Below are positions 57,701 through 61,242 of a stretch of 61,242 nt of DNA, piece by piece. Both the position numbers and the translations under genes were made by a program. This DNA is from Hymenoscyphus infarciens (Eukaryota; Ascomycota; Leotiomycetes; Helotiales; Helotiaceae), in contig LLCB01000332.1 in the NCBI GenBank assembly GCA_001414345.1, positions 1 through 61,242 of the forward strand, read 5' to 3'. Within the stretch, counting starts at the first letter, position 1; each line of letters opens with the position of its first letter. The notes below the pieces were generated by a model. The model did not search any database, was not told the DNA's origin, and was given only the letters and a program-made list of their open reading frames with translations.

Positions 57701-60240
57701 TAATCTTAAAAAGGTAAAGCTTTTATAAAACTAGGTTTAACCTAATACTATAATAGATATAAAGTCTTATTTAGAGTTTATAGAATTCTATAGATAATTT
57801 ATTAAAGGTTATACTAAAATTACTAATCCTCTAACTATAATAATATACTTTATAAAGCTATTTTAGTAGATACTTAACTATAAAGAAGTCTTTAAAGTAC
57901 TAAGAACTAGGCTACTTATAATTTAAACCTTATACTACTTTAACTCTAATTATAATATAAAGCTAGAAATAGACTTTTTAAAAGAAGTAATAGTAAGTAT
58001 ATTCTTATAATAATATAATAGCTTTTAGTACTTTATTAGATTCTACTTATATATTCTAGTTAGCTATAAATTAAACTAAGAGATCTATAATAAAGAGCTA
58101 TCTATTATTATAAAAGCTTTTAAGAAATAGTACTTTAAACTTATATTATATTAGAAGTATATTAATATATATTTAGACTATAGATTATTAGAATACTTTA
58201 TAATAACTAAGCTACTTATAACTAGATAAGTCTAATAGATAGAGTTTTTATTAGACTTTAACTTTTAGATCTATTTTATATCTAAAAGAAGTAATTAAAA
58301 AGTAGATATATTAATCTAATATAAATAAGACTTAAAAACCTATAATTAAGCTAAATTAAATAGCTACTTATATACTTTTTTAGAACTTAATTATTTAAAC
58401 CTTTAAATTAATACTAAACTTACTTAGATCTTTTTATAGAAATAGTATATATCTCTTAATATAATCTAGCTAAATATTATTTTAAAGATAAGTTTAATTA
58501 TAATTTAAAAGTTAAAAGAAGATAATCTATACTTCTTTTAAAAAGAATATTATAATCTTCTAAATAGATACTACTTCTTATTAAATAGTTTATTACTTTT
58601 TAAAGAATAACTTTATATTTAAAAGAATACTAAACTCTATATAAAACTAATCTAAGAAGTCTATAACTAAGTATCTAGTACTTACTTAAGTATAAAAAAG
58701 ATATACTAGTTATTAGTATAATACTACTACTAGGCTAGAATGTTTTTAAATTATAGAAGGTATATAGTAAATTATTAAGCCTATAAATACTCCTATTCTT
58801 AATAAACTAAGTAATAAAGCTTTCTTTACTCTCTATCTATATCTAACTATTCTATATAATATTTATATATAAACTTTAAATTATTCTTAAAAGATAAATA
58901 TAGATTTAATACTATATTAGTATTTATTAACTAACTTAGAAAGAATTTAATATTAATACTCTATTACTCAACTTTAAACGCTAAAAGACTAGCTAAACTC
59001 TTTATTTAATAGATTTACTATTTTAGCTACTACTCTAAATTAGTTATATCTAATTAAGAACCTTGATTTATATTATTATTTTAAACTAAATTTTATTAAA
59101 TAATTAGTATTAAGCTTAAGCTTAGTATTACCTTCTATAAATAAATAGATAGATAGATAGAGATAATAAACTAATATATTAATTAAAGACTAAGGCTCTT
59201 TATAATCTACTATTAAGATAACTAGAACGAATTAATTATAATAATATACCGTTATCCTAGATAGCTAGGAATATCTACTATATATAAGGTTTCAGCTATA
59301 GTTGTTATTTCAGCTACTATTATCTTATATTATCTATTTTAGAAAGGTTACGTAGGTTTAGGCTTTTGTATTAGCCGACGTATAACGTTAGTCGGTTTCG
59401 GACCCTTTTATACTATCTAAACCTCTTATATATAGTAGCCTACTCCTAGAGTAGAAGAGGGATAGTTTTTCCTTTTCTTCTATATTAGAGCCTAGTATCT
59501 ACGTATATTATTCTGCCGAACGTACTCCTATATACCTCTTTTGTAGTAGTATATATTTCGTACTATTATATTAATCTCTCTAATAAACAAAGTATAAATA
59601 ACACTTCTATACTTATCTATTAGTATAACCTCTTATTAGCTTAAGTTTAGACTTAATCTAAAGACTTTATAAGACTAGAATATACTAAAGACTTCTATTC
59701 TCTAAGAATAACTTAACTATAATAAAGTAGTAAAAGTAGTCTAATATATATACTCTATCTAGAAGATAGCTAAAAATAATATAAGTAAAGTCTAGAAAAA
59801 GATAGAAGATAGTATAAATTAATACTAAAGAGCTATTAACTAAGACGTTAGAGATAAAGTCTACTTATCTACTAAGAATCTTAAGATAAATCGTTCTAGC
59901 TAAAAGCTTACTAAATAGTAGATAAGACCTTTTAAAATACTAGAACGTATAGAATACTCTTATAGAGTAAAACTTCTTAAAGGTTTATTAATTTATAATA
60001 TTCTTACTTCTAATATACTTTTAAAAGATCTAAACACTCTTCTACTAAGATAAGAGACTCTAAAGCCTCTACTAGACATTATTAAAAGTATATAAGAATA
60101 AGAGATATAAGAAATACTTAGTAGTAGTCTTTTTAGAAGACAACTATAGTATTAAGTAAAATAGGTTAGATATAATTTAAATCCTACTTAGTATTCTATA
60201 AATAATTTTTAAGGTTTACTATATTATCTAAGAGACTTTT
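54780..60240 (+). pseudogene. gag-pol remnant of E2 with protease, RT, RNase H, integrase and chromodomain
   Basis: Not translatable, but the order is clear. A possible gag ATG is at 54780. A CCHC zinc-knuckle pattern with Cys and His codons turned to Tyr lies at 55936-55977. The aspartic protease reads ALIDIG (from DTG) at 56214-56233. The reverse transcriptase keeps LDIKQAFYRIRID near 57335 and YLDN (from YLDD) at 57525-57536. RNase H is near 58094-58260, with EYFITTKLL. The integrase catalytic region is near 58907-58930. The chromodomain lies at 60096-60240 (EEIL, VK-stop-V, NF-stop-G patterns where Trp and Gln codons became stops). A chromodomain after integrase marks a chromovirus, a Ty3/gypsy lineage common in fungi. 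Confidence 0.8.
59237..59570 (-). mobile_element. Nested solo LTR (334 bp) of a related element
   Basis: The insertion interrupts the integrase region of E2 and is flanked by TTAAT at 59232-59236 and 59571-59575. Copy E1 has the site empty with a single ATTAAT. Read on the minus strand the insert begins TATAATAGTACGAAATATA, like the start of the E1 LTR, then diverges. It is visibly less AT-rich and keeps more CA than its surroundings. Confidence 0.75.
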
Positions 60241-61242
60241 ATAATAAATATTTAAAAGAGCTAAGACTACTTTAATATCTCTTTAAATAAATTATTATAT
60301 AGGAATTAGATAAGAATTAAGTAAAAGAGTTAATTTATAAAACTCTATTAATACTCTCTAATTCTAGTTACTCTTAATAAGGAACTTATAATAAAAACCT
60401 AAAGATAAAACACTAACTAGTAAGAATATTCGAAGTTAATAAAGTAAAGAACTAAGACTAAGTTACTATTAAAATAAGGTCTATACTACCTCTTCTTCCT
60501 CTAACTTATTATCCTTCTCCTTCTCTCTCTTTTAAGTATAAAGAGCCTAAATCAGCTCTTTCTCTACCTCCTTCTTATAAAGACGCTTTTTATCTTAATA
60601 ACCTCTTATAACTAGCTTAGTAGAGAACGTTTATAAACTCTTTAGATAAGCCTTAAAAAGGACTTAAACCTAGGTTTAGATAGAGGTCTTACTCTCTATA
60701 GTATAGTATAAGAACTATTAAATATTAGTAACTAAAACCCTTTTAATAAATAAGAGATACTTATAATAACCTTAGTATAAAGCGTCTAAGTCTTCTCTAG
60801 AAGAGTAAACTATACTTTTAAACTATTCTTTAGTACTTCGATACTAGTAATAACTAATATCTTATCTAAGGTCTTAGTAGCTCTCTTAATCTTCTTCTTC
60901 TCCTCTTTAAGCTTAAGCTTATTAAACTCCTTTCTAATAAACTATAGTAACTATCTAAGTTAGAACGAATTTAGTATATATTTAGAATTAAACTTACTAG
61001 GATATATATAGTATTCTACTTAATATAGTACCTATACTTCTTTAACTTTAGCTTCTTAAAAGTATATATATAATCTCTATTTTAAGATTTTACTTAAAGA
61101 TACTAAACGTAGTAGACTTAGTAAGTAGCTAGAAGCGTACTAGAAGGATATAAGAGAGGTATTTTACTATATTAGATTAGCTTTAAATTAGGTCCGATTA
61201 AGAAGAGAAAGACATACTTTTATATATATATATATATAATAT
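60241..61242 (+). other. Element sequence beyond the chromodomain of E2
   Basis: It still matches E1 in inverted orientation, so it belongs to the element. In E1 about 1.4 kb separates the chromodomain from the polypurine tract. No plus-strand coding pattern was recognised; the opposite strand shows longer quasi-open runs with Lys/Glu-rich sense, which may be an antisense gene remnant or chance. Confidence 0.45.

Larger units (their letters stand above)
53822..61242 (+). mobile_element. RIP-degraded Ty3/gypsy chromovirus copy 2 (E2), cut by the window end
   Basis: Sense on the plus strand. A 5' LTR (53822-54276) is followed by gag-pol remnants in the usual order. The last bases match the inverse of about 46735 in E1, so roughly 0.5 kb plus the 3' LTR lie outside the window. 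A solo LTR is nested at 59237-59570. Stops are frequent and CA is depleted. Confidence 0.85.

Noticed and set aside
45733..61242. Active retrotransposon
   Set aside because: Stops in every frame, loss of key codons and CA depletion rule out coding function.

Overview
The window looks like nuclear DNA of a filamentous ascomycete, most likely a leotiomycete (inference). The support is short spliceosomal introns (47-163 bp) with GT...CTAAC/CTGAC...AG signals, a WOPR-family master regulator, a fungal mitochondrial asparaginyl-tRNA synthetase, and AT-rich blocks in which CA dinucleotides are almost absent and coding frames are full of stops, as expected after repeat-induced point mutation (RIP). 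No tRNA, rRNA or CRISPR array was recognised.

Layout. 1.8-3.6 kb: a DUF4050/Gag1-like clamp protein, rebuilt from two exons. 3.6-6.5 kb: no gene, but a G-rich heptamer array, a 16-bp tandem repeat and a diverged satellite with a steady 113-115 bp period. 6.5-8.0 kb (minus): a JmjC-type Fe(II)/2-oxoglutarate protein, two exons. 8.3-10.4 kb: an AT-rich degenerate block. 11-19 kb: an island of very small genes. It holds two signal-peptide-plus-anchor peptides, two tandem paralogous single-pass membrane proteins sharing an unusual motif that ends in PPPY, and two paralogous seven-cysteine peptides. 19.8-20.9 kb (minus): a microbial-type PARG-like protein, three exons. 22.6-24.3 kb: mitochondrial AsnRS, three exons. 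24.3-42.6 kb: about 18 kb with no supportable gene. It contains a 90-bp palindromic MITE-like element and, near its end, several short tandem repeats in the presumed promoter and leader of the next gene. 42.6-44.0 kb: the WOPR regulator (Wor1/Ryp1/Sge1/Reg1 clade). 44.9-45.6 kb: purine-rich simple repeats. 45.7-61.2 kb: two RIP-degraded Ty3/gypsy chromovirus copies lying head to head with no base between their 5' LTRs. The second carries a nested solo LTR with a 5-bp target duplication and runs off the window.

The housekeeping genes (AsnRS, PARG-like, JmjC, DUF4050) show no joint pathway. The most novel material is the 11-19 kb island. The two PPxY membrane proteins have the architecture of adaptors for WW-domain (Rsp5/NEDD4-type) ubiquitin ligases, and the seven-cysteine pair looks like a small zinc-binding family. 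Both readings are inference from motifs. Exon-intron structures were deduced by eye from splice signals, reading frame and family similarity.
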